From NCBI GenBank assembly GCA_002686705.1, contig NYYH01000076.1, positions 3,950 to 67,949 on the forward strand: a stretch of 64,000 nucleotides of DNA, written 5' to 3'. Position 1 is the first letter of the stretch; each line of letters starts with the position of its first letter. Below are positions 45,569 through 54,002 of this stretch, piece after piece. Under the pieces are notes generated by a model. That model was given only the letters and a program-made list of their open reading frames with translations. It ran no database searches and was not told where the DNA came from. This DNA is from Bacteroidota bacterium. GTDB lineage: Bacteria > Bacteroidota > Bacteroidia > Bacteroidales > F082. A program made the translations under genes and the position numbers.

Positions 45569-46534
45569 TTGAATTTGAAACGACTAACTTTTTGCATACT
45601 ATTTTCACTTGTTATTTTTCCATTCAGTTCTTCTTTTGGACAACAATCTCCAATATTTACACAATACAAGGAATCTTTTATGTTCATTAATCCGGGTTAT
45701 GCCGGAATGAGAGAGGGTATTTGTATTAATGGCTTGATGCGGCAGCAATGGGCAGGCTTTAAGGATTATGAAACTGGAGATAATGCAGCACCGGAGGATT
45801 ATTTGATTACTGTAGATTCGCCAATTAAAATATTACATGGTGGTCTTGGGGGAGCAATAATTCAGGACAAGGCAACATACAACTGGAGTGATATAAGTTT
45901 GTTACTATCATATTCTTTTCATACTGAACTTTCGATTGGAACTATTGGTATAGGTATTGGAGGAGTTCTGAAAAACAGAAACATTGATGGCACAAAATAT
46001 CGTGCTGTTGTTGATGATGATCCTGTTATTCTGGCATCCGATCAGGGTGATATGCGTTTCGATGCTAATATTGGAATATTTTTCAAATCAATAAATAACT
46101 ACTTTATTGGGCTTTCTTTTACAAATTTGCTTCAAAGCAAATTTAAGAAACTTGATCCCTCAGGTGAGGGATTAATTTCTACTGACAGAACTCTATATCT
46201 TTCAGGAGGATACAATTATATTTTCCCTAGCGATCCACGATTTGAAATTCAACCTTCTATATTAATTCAAAGTGATTTTATATCAACACAATATAATATT
46301 TCAACCACCGTTAATTACAATAGCCGGTTTTGGGCAGGATTGAATTATCGCGTTCAGGAATCTGTGGGCATAATGATAGGAGTAAGATATAAAGACTTTA
46401 GGCTAGGATATGCTTACGATGTGAACACTAAACGATTAGGCGTTCCTGGTAGTCATGAAATTAGCCTGAATTATTGTTTTAGAATCAAAACAGATCGTTC
46501 TAAAACAAGTTATAAGAATACAAGATACTTATAA
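45569..46534 (+). CDS. porP: T9SS outer-membrane protein, PorP/SprF family
   Basis: 321 residues: signal peptide (to about 25, SSSFGQ), then the PorP/SprF start QSPIFTQYKESFMFINPGYAGMR and a barrel with LHGGLGGAIIQDK, SYSFHTELSIGTIGIGIGG and RYKDFRLGYAYDV. Members bring C-terminal-domain cargo to the T9SS and, in SprF-type cases, to specific adhesins. The start is a TTG with no ATG alternative before the signal peptide. It precedes gldK by 113 bases, the common order in Bacteroidota T9SS loci. A weak AT-rich hairpin overlaps its stop. Confidence 0.9.
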   Translation: MNLKRLTFCILFSLVIFPFSSSFGQQSPIFTQYKESFMFINPGYAGMREGICINGLMRQQWAGFKDYETGDNAAPEDYLITVDSPIKILHGGLGGAIIQDKATYNWSDISLLLSYSFHTELSIGTIGIGIGGVLKNRNIDGTKYRAVVDDDPVILASDQGDMRFDANIGIFFKSINNYFIGLSFTNLLQSKFKKLDPSGEGLISTDRTLYLSGGYNYIFPSDPRFEIQPSILIQSDFISTQYNISTTVNYNSRFWAGLNYRVQESVGIMIGVRYKDFRLGYAYDVNTKRLGVPGSHEISLNYCFRIKTDRSKTSYKNTRYL

Positions 46535-46587
46535 TAATTTTATTTCGAAAAATTATTTCTAAGTTGCACATTGTTTACATATTTTAT

Positions 46588-46595
46588 TATTTTTG
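46588..46595 (+). promoter_or_regulatory. -7 element upstream of gldK
   Basis: TATTTTTG matches TAnnTTTG 52 bases before the gldK ATG. A TTG lies 21 bases further upstream (46564-46566), slightly long. The gldKLMN unit may therefore start here rather than reading through from porP. Confidence 0.4.
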
Positions 46596-46647
46596 GGCGC
46601 TTAAATTGTAAAGGAAAAAGTATTAAATCGCAATAAACAAAATTTTA

Positions 46648-48021
46648 ATGATGAAAAGATTGTTTTTATACACATTGGTTGTAATGATAATTTCTAGTTG
46701 CAGCAATTCAGGAAACGGCGAATTGGTTGGAACCAGAACAAAATCAAAACCATTTTACCAGCCTGATCCTTACGGGATGGTATTCGTTCCGATGGGAAGT
46801 TACACCATGGGAGCCGGCGATGAAGATCTGACACATAGCCATATGATTCAGCCAAAAACAATTTCAGTTTCAGCATTTTTTATGGATGAAACAGAAATTA
46901 CTAATGATAAGTATCGGCAGTTTGTTAACTGGGTTCGCGATTCAATAGCACGTACTATATTAGGAGATGTAAATCCTGAAGAGTATTTGATAGAAGAAAA
47001 CTCTAAAACAGGTGAAGTTTACGATCCTCCTTATCTTAACTGGAAAACGGATATTGATTGGAATAGTGATGATCAGGACGTAAGGGATGCTCTCGATGAA
47101 ATGTACCTGCCTGAGCATGAACGTTTTTTCCGACGTAAGGAAATAGATACTCGTAAATTAATGTATGAATATTACTGGGTTGATTTGCATGCTGCTGCAA
47201 AGAAAGACTTCTCTGAAGATGCTGATTACAGAAATGCTGGATTGGCTAACCGTCCTCAGGGCTTAAGAGATCGTTCGGTTTATGTACGTAAAGAAACCAT
47301 CGCCGTTTATCCCGACACACTGTCTTGGATACATGATTATACATACTCCTTCAACGATCCGTTAACTCAAAAATATTTCTGGCATCCTGCATACGATCAT
47401 TATCCTGTTGTGGGAGTTAACTGGAAGCAAGCACGTGCTTTTTGTGTTTGGAGAACAGAGTTCCTTAATGCACATTTAAGAAGTAAAAAAGGTGGTGTTG
47501 ATCTTGCAGAGTTCCGTCTCCCGACTGAAGCTGAATGGGAATGGGCTTCACGCGGTGGTTATACACTTAATCCATACCCTTGGGGAGGTCCATATACAAG
47601 AAATGAAAAAGGATGTTTTCTTGCTAACTTTAAGCCACTTAGGGGTAATTATATTGCTGATGGAGGAATACGTACAGTTATTGCTGCTCATTATCCACCT
47701 AACGATTGGGGTTTGTATGACATGTCAGGTAATGTAGCAGAATGGACTAATAGTGCTTTCGATCCTGCTAGTTATAACTTTACTTGGGATATGAATCCTA
47801 ATTATACATACAATGCTAAAGAAGATGATCCTCCGGTTATGAAAAGAAAGGTTATTCGTGGTGGTTCATGGAAAGATATCGCTTATTTCCTTCAGGTTAC
47901 AACTCGGACATTTGAGTATCAAGATACAGCTAAATCATATATTGGATTTAGATGTGTCCAGCCATATCTCGGACGTAATAAAGGTGATAATCCAAACAAA
48001 GCATCTCGAATCTATAATTAA
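46648..48021 (+). CDS. gldK: T9SS ring lipoprotein GldK/PorK
   Basis: 457 residues with a lipoprotein signal (lipobox MIISSC, Cys about 18) and an FGE-sulfatase (SUMF1) fold: VPMGSYTMGAGDED, FFMDETEITNDKYRQFVNW, YPVVGVNWKQARAFCVWR, FRLPTEAEWEWASRGG, SGNVAEWTNSAF and RGGSWKDIAYFLQ-IGFRCV. GldK and GldN form the periplasmic ring of the T9SS under the outer membrane. It has the long insertion (about 95-215) typical of GldK as opposed to enzymes of the fold. It is followed by gldL after 43 bases. Confidence 0.94.
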   Translation: MMKRLFLYTLVVMIISSCSNSGNGELVGTRTKSKPFYQPDPYGMVFVPMGSYTMGAGDEDLTHSHMIQPKTISVSAFFMDETEITNDKYRQFVNWVRDSIARTILGDVNPEEYLIEENSKTGEVYDPPYLNWKTDIDWNSDDQDVRDALDEMYLPEHERFFRRKEIDTRKLMYEYYWVDLHAAAKKDFSEDADYRNAGLANRPQGLRDRSVYVRKETIAVYPDTLSWIHDYTYSFNDPLTQKYFWHPAYDHYPVVGVNWKQARAFCVWRTEFLNAHLRSKKGGVDLAEFRLPTEAEWEWASRGGYTLNPYPWGGPYTRNEKGCFLANFKPLRGNYIADGGIRTVIAAHYPPNDWGLYDMSGNVAEWTNSAFDPASYNFTWDMNPNYTYNAKEDDPPVMKRKVIRGGSWKDIAYFLQVTTRTFEYQDTAKSYIGFRCVQPYLGRNKGDNPNKASRIYN

Positions 48022-48064
48022 TATTGAAATAACACAACCAAAATTAAAATAATAAAAATAAATC

Positions 48065-49066
48065 ATGGGCTTATTTAGTTTTACAAAAACACGTTTTTAC
48101 AGAAATTTCATGGCCAAAGTATATGGCCTTGGTGCAGCAGTTGTTCTTATTGGTGCATTATTCAAAATTAACCATTATCCTTACGCAGATATTATGCTTA
48201 TAGTGGGACTTGGTACTGAAGCACTTATTTTCTTCTTTTCCGCATGGGAGCCACCACACGTTGAACCTGACTGGAGTTTGGTACACCCTGAATTAGCAGG
48301 AATGTATCATGGAGCAGGGGATAGAGAATTGAAAAAGAGAAAATCACCTACTGAAGTACTTGATGAAATGCTTGAACAAGCTCAGATTGATCAGGAAGCA
48401 ATTGAAAAGTTAGGTAGTGGAATGGCACAACTTTCTGACAATGCGCTTAAATTAAATAATGTTACCGATGCGGCTGTGGTTTCAGAGGAGTTTTACACAA
48501 ATTTAAAGGCTGCCTCAGGTACGGCAAGTGAATTAAGTTATGCTTTTGGTAAAGAAGTAGAAGCCACTAATCAATATTCTGAAAATATGCAGAAAGTAAC
48601 TGAAGGTGCTGGTTCACTAGCCAATGCATACGAGCATGCTGCTGATACAATGAAAACAGATATAAATACTACAGAAGTGTTTACAGATACTGTTAAAGCT
48701 GCTACCGATTCTGCGCAAAGCCTTGCAGATAGTTATGAAAAATCGGCTGAAATTCTTTCCAATTCAGTATCAGCATTAGACTTTACTGCTGTAGAAGGTG
48801 ATGCATATAACGAGCAACTAAGAAAGATAGCTGAAAACTTATCAGCTTTAAATGCAATTTACGAGATTCAGTTACAAGGTAGTAATAAAACTGTTGAATC
48901 ATCTGAGCAATTACAAGTTACAATGAATGAATTCCTTGCTAAACTAGAAGTTTCAGCGGCATCTACTGCCGAATTCTCTGGACAGATGGAAACACTTACA
49001 GAACGAATGGGTTCACTTAATAAAGTATATGGTAATATGCTAACAGCCATGAATGCTAATGATTAA
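48065..49066 (+). CDS. gldL: T9SS motor protein GldL/PorL
   Basis: 333 residues. Two transmembrane helices near the N-terminus (about 19-38 and 43-62, GLGAAVVLIGALF and ADIMLIVGLGTEALIFFFSAW) are followed by a long cytoplasmic coiled-coil tail. GldL pentamers with a GldM dimer form the proton-driven rotary motor of the T9SS. The helix-2 Glu (GTEALIF) corresponds to the conserved acidic residue proposed for proton flow, and the WEPPH motif follows. gldM starts 49 bases later. Confidence 0.95.
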   Translation: MGLFSFTKTRFYRNFMAKVYGLGAAVVLIGALFKINHYPYADIMLIVGLGTEALIFFFSAWEPPHVEPDWSLVHPELAGMYHGAGDRELKKRKSPTEVLDEMLEQAQIDQEAIEKLGSGMAQLSDNALKLNNVTDAAVVSEEFYTNLKAASGTASELSYAFGKEVEATNQYSENMQKVTEGAGSLANAYEHAADTMKTDINTTEVFTDTVKAATDSAQSLADSYEKSAEILSNSVSALDFTAVEGDAYNEQLRKIAENLSALNAIYEIQLQGSNKTVESSEQLQVTMNEFLAKLEVSAASTAEFSGQMETLTERMGSLNKVYGNMLTAMNAND

Positions 49067-49115
49067 ATTTTAGCATGTACCAAAAATTACTAAAACCATA
49101 ATTAATAGATAAAAA

Positions 49116-50768
49116 ATGGCTGGATATAAAGAAACCCCACGGCAAAAAATGATTGCTATGATGTACCTCGTACTCACAGCACTCCTTGCACTTAATGTTT
49201 CTAAAGAGATTCTGGATGCTTTCTTGGTAGTTAACAAATCAATGGAAAGTACAAACGAGAGCCTTAGCGCTAAAATTCGTGAGACTTATACTAAGTTTGA
49301 GAATCAATACAATATGAATCAAAATAAGGTAGGACCTTATTGGGAAAGAGCAAGAAATGTTCGAACAGAAGCTACAAGCCTTATTAAATATCTCGATTTC
49401 CTTAAGTATAAGCTTGTTCAGGTTAATGAGAGAAGGGATTCATTAGAAATAATAAAACGCTACTATGTTGATACTGTAATACATGGAGTTCGGAAAAAGG
49501 TACTTGATCTTCCAAGCGTTCCTACAAAGGATAAGTTTAATGAAACAACTTTCTATTTGATACGTGAGAATCAAAACGGTGAAGCATATAAATTATCCCA
49601 AAGAATGCAAGTTTATCGTGATACTGTACTTAACGTAATGGGCTTACCTTATAACTCTACTAAAGTAGGGCTAATAACAAATATGGAAGGATATTCGTAC
49701 GCAAATTCCGGAGGAGTACCTCAGGATTGGGAACTACACAACTTCTATCATACAATTCTTGCTGCGGACATTACTATTCTTAATAAAATTATTGCTGAAG
49801 TCCGTTCTGCAGAGTTTAATGCGCTTAATTATTTATACGCCTCAGTGAGTGAAAAGGACTTTAAATTTGATAACGTTGAAGCAAGAGTAATACCAAAAAG
49901 CACATATGTATTTAAAGGACAAAAGTATGAAGCAGATGTACTAGTTGCTGCTTATGATTCTAAGACACAAGTTAATAGTAAAGTTCTTCGTGGAGCAACT
50001 TCAATTACTGACCAAAATATTGGAAGAGCGCAAACGATAGAAGGTGAAGAGGGAAAGATTACTCTCGATTTTGCAACTAATCAGGAAGGATTACAAAAAT
50101 TTGCCGGTATTATAGAAATGAGGGATCCGGAAACTGATGAGATAGTAAAATATCCATATGAGGGTCAATATTATGTTGCGCCACCTTCTTTAACCGTTGC
50201 ACCACTTAAAATGAATGTATTTTATATTGGTGTTGATAACCCTGTTTCCATTTCAGCGGCTGGATTATCTAGAGAGCAGATTAATCCAGTAATTGATATG
50301 GGTGTGCTTAAAGCAAATGGAAATGAGTGGACGGTAAGAATTGATAAAAAACCTACTGGTCAAAGCCTGGCTACAATTAGCGCAACAGCCGAAGTTGATG
50401 GTCAACGATTATCTCTTGGCCAATCAGAATTCAGGGTAAAACGTGTACCTGACCCAAGTGCAGAGATTGCTGGAATGACTGACGGACAAATTGATAAAAA
50501 TGTTTTTTTGGCATCAAGTGCAATAATCCCTAACATGAAAGACTTTGAGTTTGATCTTTATTTTGTGGTTACTTCTTACACATTTGCCACAATTATGAAT
50601 GGCGACTGGGTTCAAAAGAATGTTAAAGGGAACATATTTACCGATGAGGTAAATGCTATTATACGTAATGGAAAAAGAAAACAGAAGTTTTTCTTTGAAA
50701 AGATTCAGGCGCAAGGTCCTGACGGAACACTCAGAAGCCTTAACCCTATTAACTTAGAGCTTAAGTAA
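49116..50768 (+). CDS. gldM: T9SS motor shaft protein GldM/PorM
   Basis: 550 residues. A single N-terminal helix (about 13-32, MIAMMYLVLTALLALNVSKEIL) sits in the GldL ring, with the conserved RQKMIAMMYLVLTA start. The periplasmic part is a helical bundle followed by three Ig-like domains, with PLKMNVFYIGVDNPVSISAAG in the third-domain region typical of the family. It transmits torque from the inner membrane to the GldK/GldN ring. gldN follows after 19 bases. Confidence 0.96.
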   Translation: MAGYKETPRQKMIAMMYLVLTALLALNVSKEILDAFLVVNKSMESTNESLSAKIRETYTKFENQYNMNQNKVGPYWERARNVRTEATSLIKYLDFLKYKLVQVNERRDSLEIIKRYYVDTVIHGVRKKVLDLPSVPTKDKFNETTFYLIRENQNGEAYKLSQRMQVYRDTVLNVMGLPYNSTKVGLITNMEGYSYANSGGVPQDWELHNFYHTILAADITILNKIIAEVRSAEFNALNYLYASVSEKDFKFDNVEARVIPKSTYVFKGQKYEADVLVAAYDSKTQVNSKVLRGATSITDQNIGRAQTIEGEEGKITLDFATNQEGLQKFAGIIEMRDPETDEIVKYPYEGQYYVAPPSLTVAPLKMNVFYIGVDNPVSISAAGLSREQINPVIDMGVLKANGNEWTVRIDKKPTGQSLATISATAEVDGQRLSLGQSEFRVKRVPDPSAEIAGMTDGQIDKNVFLASSAIIPNMKDFEFDLYFVVTSYTFATIMNGDWVQKNVKGNIFTDEVNAIIRNGKRKQKFFFEKIQAQGPDGTLRSLNPINLELK

Positions 50769-50787
50769 AATTTAAAAATATTTTAGG

Positions 50788-51636
50788 ATGAAAAGATTGT
50801 GCATCGCTTTTATTACTTTTTCGATACTGCTATCATTTAGTGCTGTATCACAAATAATTAATGAAGCACCTGTTGACGGATTATTTCCTGATGAAACTTG
50901 GAGCGTAAATAAAAAACCTATTCCATACCCTTCAATTCGTAGGGCAGATGTGATGTGGTCAAAAAGAATATGGCGTGAAATAGACTTCCGACAAAAGTTT
51001 AATCAGAAATTCTATTACCCAATTGATTCTCAAGTAAGCTGGAAGTCATTTATTATGATTGTTCTTGATGCCCTTAAAGAGGGTGGTCGGATGACAGCTT
51101 ATGATATTTCAAATACAGATGAGCTTCTTGTTCCAATAACATATAACGAAATTGTAGGTAGACAGATTGATACCATACATCAAATTTCGCGACGTCCTTA
51201 TCCTCCGTATGAAGAATATGACACAACTATTTATACAGACTTCGATCCAACTAAAGTGATGAGGTTACGTGTTAAAGAGGACTGGTACTTTGATAAACAA
51301 CGTAGCCAGATGATGGTTCGTATTATCGCTTTATGCCCAGTTCTTATTGTGGAACGAGATGGACAGGAACAAACATCACCTATGTTCTGGATTTCATATG
51401 CTGAATCTCGAGACGTATTTGCTCAGGCGCTTGTATTTAACGAGTTCAACTCAGCAATGAAACTTACTTACGATGAGCTGTTCTGGAAACGATTGTTTGA
51501 TAGTTATATCTATAAAGAACAAAATGTTTATGACAGACGTATAAATGCATATGCCACCGGTATCGATGCTTTGTTAGAGTCAGAAAGGGTTAAAAATGAG
51601 ATGTTCAGGTTTGAAGAAGATCTTTGGCAATATTAA
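50788..51636 (+). CDS. gldN: T9SS ring protein GldN/PorN
   Basis: 282 residues with a signal peptide (to about 21, SAVSQ). Family motifs include DVMWSKRIWREIDFRQKFN, FYYPID, WKSFIMIVLDALKEG, RLRVKEDWYFDKQRSQMMVRI and PMFWISYAESRDVFAQ. GldN joins the lipoprotein GldK in the periplasmic ring. It closes the operon and is followed by an intrinsic terminator 20 bases beyond its stop. Confidence 0.95.
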   Translation: MKRLCIAFITFSILLSFSAVSQIINEAPVDGLFPDETWSVNKKPIPYPSIRRADVMWSKRIWREIDFRQKFNQKFYYPIDSQVSWKSFIMIVLDALKEGGRMTAYDISNTDELLVPITYNEIVGRQIDTIHQISRRPYPPYEEYDTTIYTDFDPTKVMRLRVKEDWYFDKQRSQMMVRIIALCPVLIVERDGQEQTSPMFWISYAESRDVFAQALVFNEFNSAMKLTYDELFWKRLFDSYIYKEQNVYDRRINAYATGIDALLESERVKNEMFRFEEDLWQY

Positions 51637-51656
51637 TCATCCTTTAGAATACAATG

Positions 51657-51683
51657 AACCTCTCAGAAATGGGAGGTTTTTTT
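51657..51683 (+). terminator. intrinsic terminator of the gldKLMN operon
   Basis: An 8-bp stem AACCTCTC/GGGAGGTT (one G-U pair), a 6-base loop AGAAAT and a T run follow the gldN stop by 20 bases. Confidence 0.88.
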
Positions 51684-51751
51684 GTTTATATAAATAGGAT
51701 TAAATTTGTTGGGTGAAAGAAGGTTTTCTAGGTTACTTCTTTCCACGCTGA

Positions 51752-51766
51752 TCCGCTTGAGGCGGA
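51752..51766. repeat. small REP-like palindrome
   Basis: TCCGC-TTGAG-GCGGA is a GC-rich 5-bp hairpin in a very AT-rich gap between gldN and recG. It looks like an interspersed palindrome rather than a terminator because no T tract follows. Confidence 0.4.
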
Positions 51767-51791
51767 GAATCATCTCTACACAATATCAACT

Positions 51792-53897
51792 ATGCAAAGA
51801 ATATTTGAAAACAACATAACTTATCTTAAAGGAGTTGGCCCTAAAAAGGCTGAGATTCTGAGAAAGGAATTAGGAATTGTTGTTTTTGATGATTTATTGA
51901 ATTATTTCCCTTTTCGTTATGTGGACAAGAGTAAAATCTACAAGGTAACCGATGTAGTTTCCGATAATACTTATTTCCAATTAGTAGGACATGTAACCAA
52001 CATGATAAAGGTTGGAGATAAACGAGCAAGATATATTACAGCTACGTTTACTGATGAATCAGGAAGTATAGGTTTAGTATGGTTTCGTGGCCTACAATGG
52101 GTGGCAAACAGGTTTAAACCTTCGCAAAAATATATCATCTTTGGGAAGCCTTCTATATTCAAGAACCGTTTTAATTTTGTTCATCCTGAAATTGAAGAAT
52201 ATAATAGTGAGTCTTTTAAAGTAAGTGGACAGCGACTTGAAGGCATCTATAGTTCCACGGAGAAATTAAAAAATACTGGACTGGGAAGTAGAGGAATTAG
52301 TAAGCTTATCAAGGAATTGCTAAATCAATGTTCAAGCAAAATTGAAGAAACTCTTCCTGATTATATTATTGCAAAATTTGAACTTCTCGACAGAAAAAAA
52401 TCAATGGTAAATATTCATTTCCCCATTGACTCAGAAATTGTTACAAGTGCCAGAGAGCGTCTAAAATTTGAAGAGTTATTGTTTCTTCAGTTGCAACTAC
52501 TTCTGCAAAAAAACTCTCTAAGCAGAAAAATTAATGGACAAGTATTTGAAATAGTTGGAAGCAGCTTTAATGAGTTTTATAATCACAATCTCCCTTTCGC
52601 TTTAACCGGTGCACAAAAAAAGGTAATAAAGGAAATAAGGGCAGATATGCGAGATGGTTATCAGATGAATCGACTTCTTCAGGGTGATGTTGGTAGTGGG
52701 AAAACTCTTGTTGCATTGATGTGCATGTTAATATCAATGGATAATGGGTGTCAGTCGTGTATTATGGCCCCAACTGAGATTTTGGCACAGCAGCATTATA
52801 ACAGTATTAGGAGGTTGCTTATTAATATGGATGTGCAAGTTGAGTTACTTACTGGTTCTACAAAAAAGAAAAAACGAGAATCTATACATCAAAGTTTAAT
52901 AGATGGTAATCTACATTTATTAATTGGAACACATGCCGTAATTGAAGACACTGTTCAGTTTAAAAATCTTGGGTTTGTGGTAATTGATGAGCAACATCGT
53001 TTTGGCGTGGCTCAACGCGCTAAATTGTGGCGAAAAAATACTATCCCTCCACATATGCTTGTTATGACAGCAACGCCTATTCCACGAACACTTGCCATGA
53101 CCGTTTATGGTAATCTCGATGTTTCAATTATTGACGAATTGCCGCCTGGTCGAAAACCTGTAAAAACAAGTCACTTTTTTGAAAAGAGTAGATTACGAAT
53201 TCTGGGCTTTATGCGCGAACAAATAAAGCAGGGCAGACAGATTTATATTGTATACCCGTTGATCAGTGAATCGGAAAAGATGGATCTTAAGAACCTGATG
53301 GATGGTTATGCAAATATGTTACAGGATTTTCCAATGCCTGAATACCAAGTTAGTGTTGTTCATGGACGAATGAAAGCTGCAGACAAAGAATATGAAATGC
53401 AAAGATTCGTCGAAGGCAAGACTGATATAATGGTTTCTACAACAGTTATTGAAGTTGGTGTTGATGTTCCAAACGCATCTGTAATGATTATTGAAAATGC
53501 TGAACGTTTCGGATTATCACAATTGCATCAGCTGAGAGGTAGGGTTGGGCGTGGAGCAGATCAATCTTATTGCGTACTAATGTCCGGGAATAAATTATCG
53601 AACGAAGGTAGAAAGCGGCTTGAGATCATGGTTGAAACAACCGATGGATTTAAAATTGCTGAAGCTGACCTTCAGCTTAGAGGTCCTGGTGATTTGCAAG
53701 GAACTCAACAATCAGGTGTTCTGGATCTTAAAATAGCAAGTCTTGTTCATGATGCCAACCTAATATTACAAACAAGAACTGTGGCTGGAGAGATATTAGC
53801 AATAGACCCAAAACTTGAAACTTCTGAAAACAATCGACTTAAAATACAGTTGGAGCAAATCAAAAAAGGAAAACAAAACTGGGGTAGGATATCTTAG
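51792..53897 (+). CDS. recG: ATP-dependent DNA helicase RecG
   Basis: 701 residues. An N-terminal wedge/OB region (NITYLKGVGPKKAEIL, FPFRYVDKSKI) is followed by a superfamily 2 helicase core: Walker A GDVGSGKTLVALM (about 297), motif II VIDEQHRFGV, motif III TATPIPRTLAMTVYG, and the C-terminal helicase motifs TTVIEVGVDVPNASVMIIE and QLHQLRGRVGRG. The final RGPGDLQGTQQSG is RecG-specific. It reverses stalled replication forks and unwinds branched DNA. It stands alone between the gld terminator and pheT. Confidence 0.96.
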   Translation: MQRIFENNITYLKGVGPKKAEILRKELGIVVFDDLLNYFPFRYVDKSKIYKVTDVVSDNTYFQLVGHVTNMIKVGDKRARYITATFTDESGSIGLVWFRGLQWVANRFKPSQKYIIFGKPSIFKNRFNFVHPEIEEYNSESFKVSGQRLEGIYSSTEKLKNTGLGSRGISKLIKELLNQCSSKIEETLPDYIIAKFELLDRKKSMVNIHFPIDSEIVTSARERLKFEELLFLQLQLLLQKNSLSRKINGQVFEIVGSSFNEFYNHNLPFALTGAQKKVIKEIRADMRDGYQMNRLLQGDVGSGKTLVALMCMLISMDNGCQSCIMAPTEILAQQHYNSIRRLLINMDVQVELLTGSTKKKKRESIHQSLIDGNLHLLIGTHAVIEDTVQFKNLGFVVIDEQHRFGVAQRAKLWRKNTIPPHMLVMTATPIPRTLAMTVYGNLDVSIIDELPPGRKPVKTSHFFEKSRLRILGFMREQIKQGRQIYIVYPLISESEKMDLKNLMDGYANMLQDFPMPEYQVSVVHGRMKAADKEYEMQRFVEGKTDIMVSTTVIEVGVDVPNASVMIIENAERFGLSQLHQLRGRVGRGADQSYCVLMSGNKLSNEGRKRLEIMVETTDGFKIAEADLQLRGPGDLQGTQQSGVLDLKIASLVHDANLILQTRTVAGEILAIDPKLETSENNRLKIQLEQIKKGKQNWGRIS

Positions 53898-54002
53898 TTC
53901 GTTTAAACCTTTCAGGTCTTATTCGACCAGAAAGGATTAAAAAATCCCCTTCTTCCTAAGAATATCATTACTTTTGTTGGTTATTGGAAAAATTGCTTGA
54001 TA

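Noticed and set aside
46533..46557. AATAATTTT/AAAATTATT hairpin at the end of porP as a terminator
   Set aside because: Stem is purely A-T and overlaps the stop codon; too weak to call.
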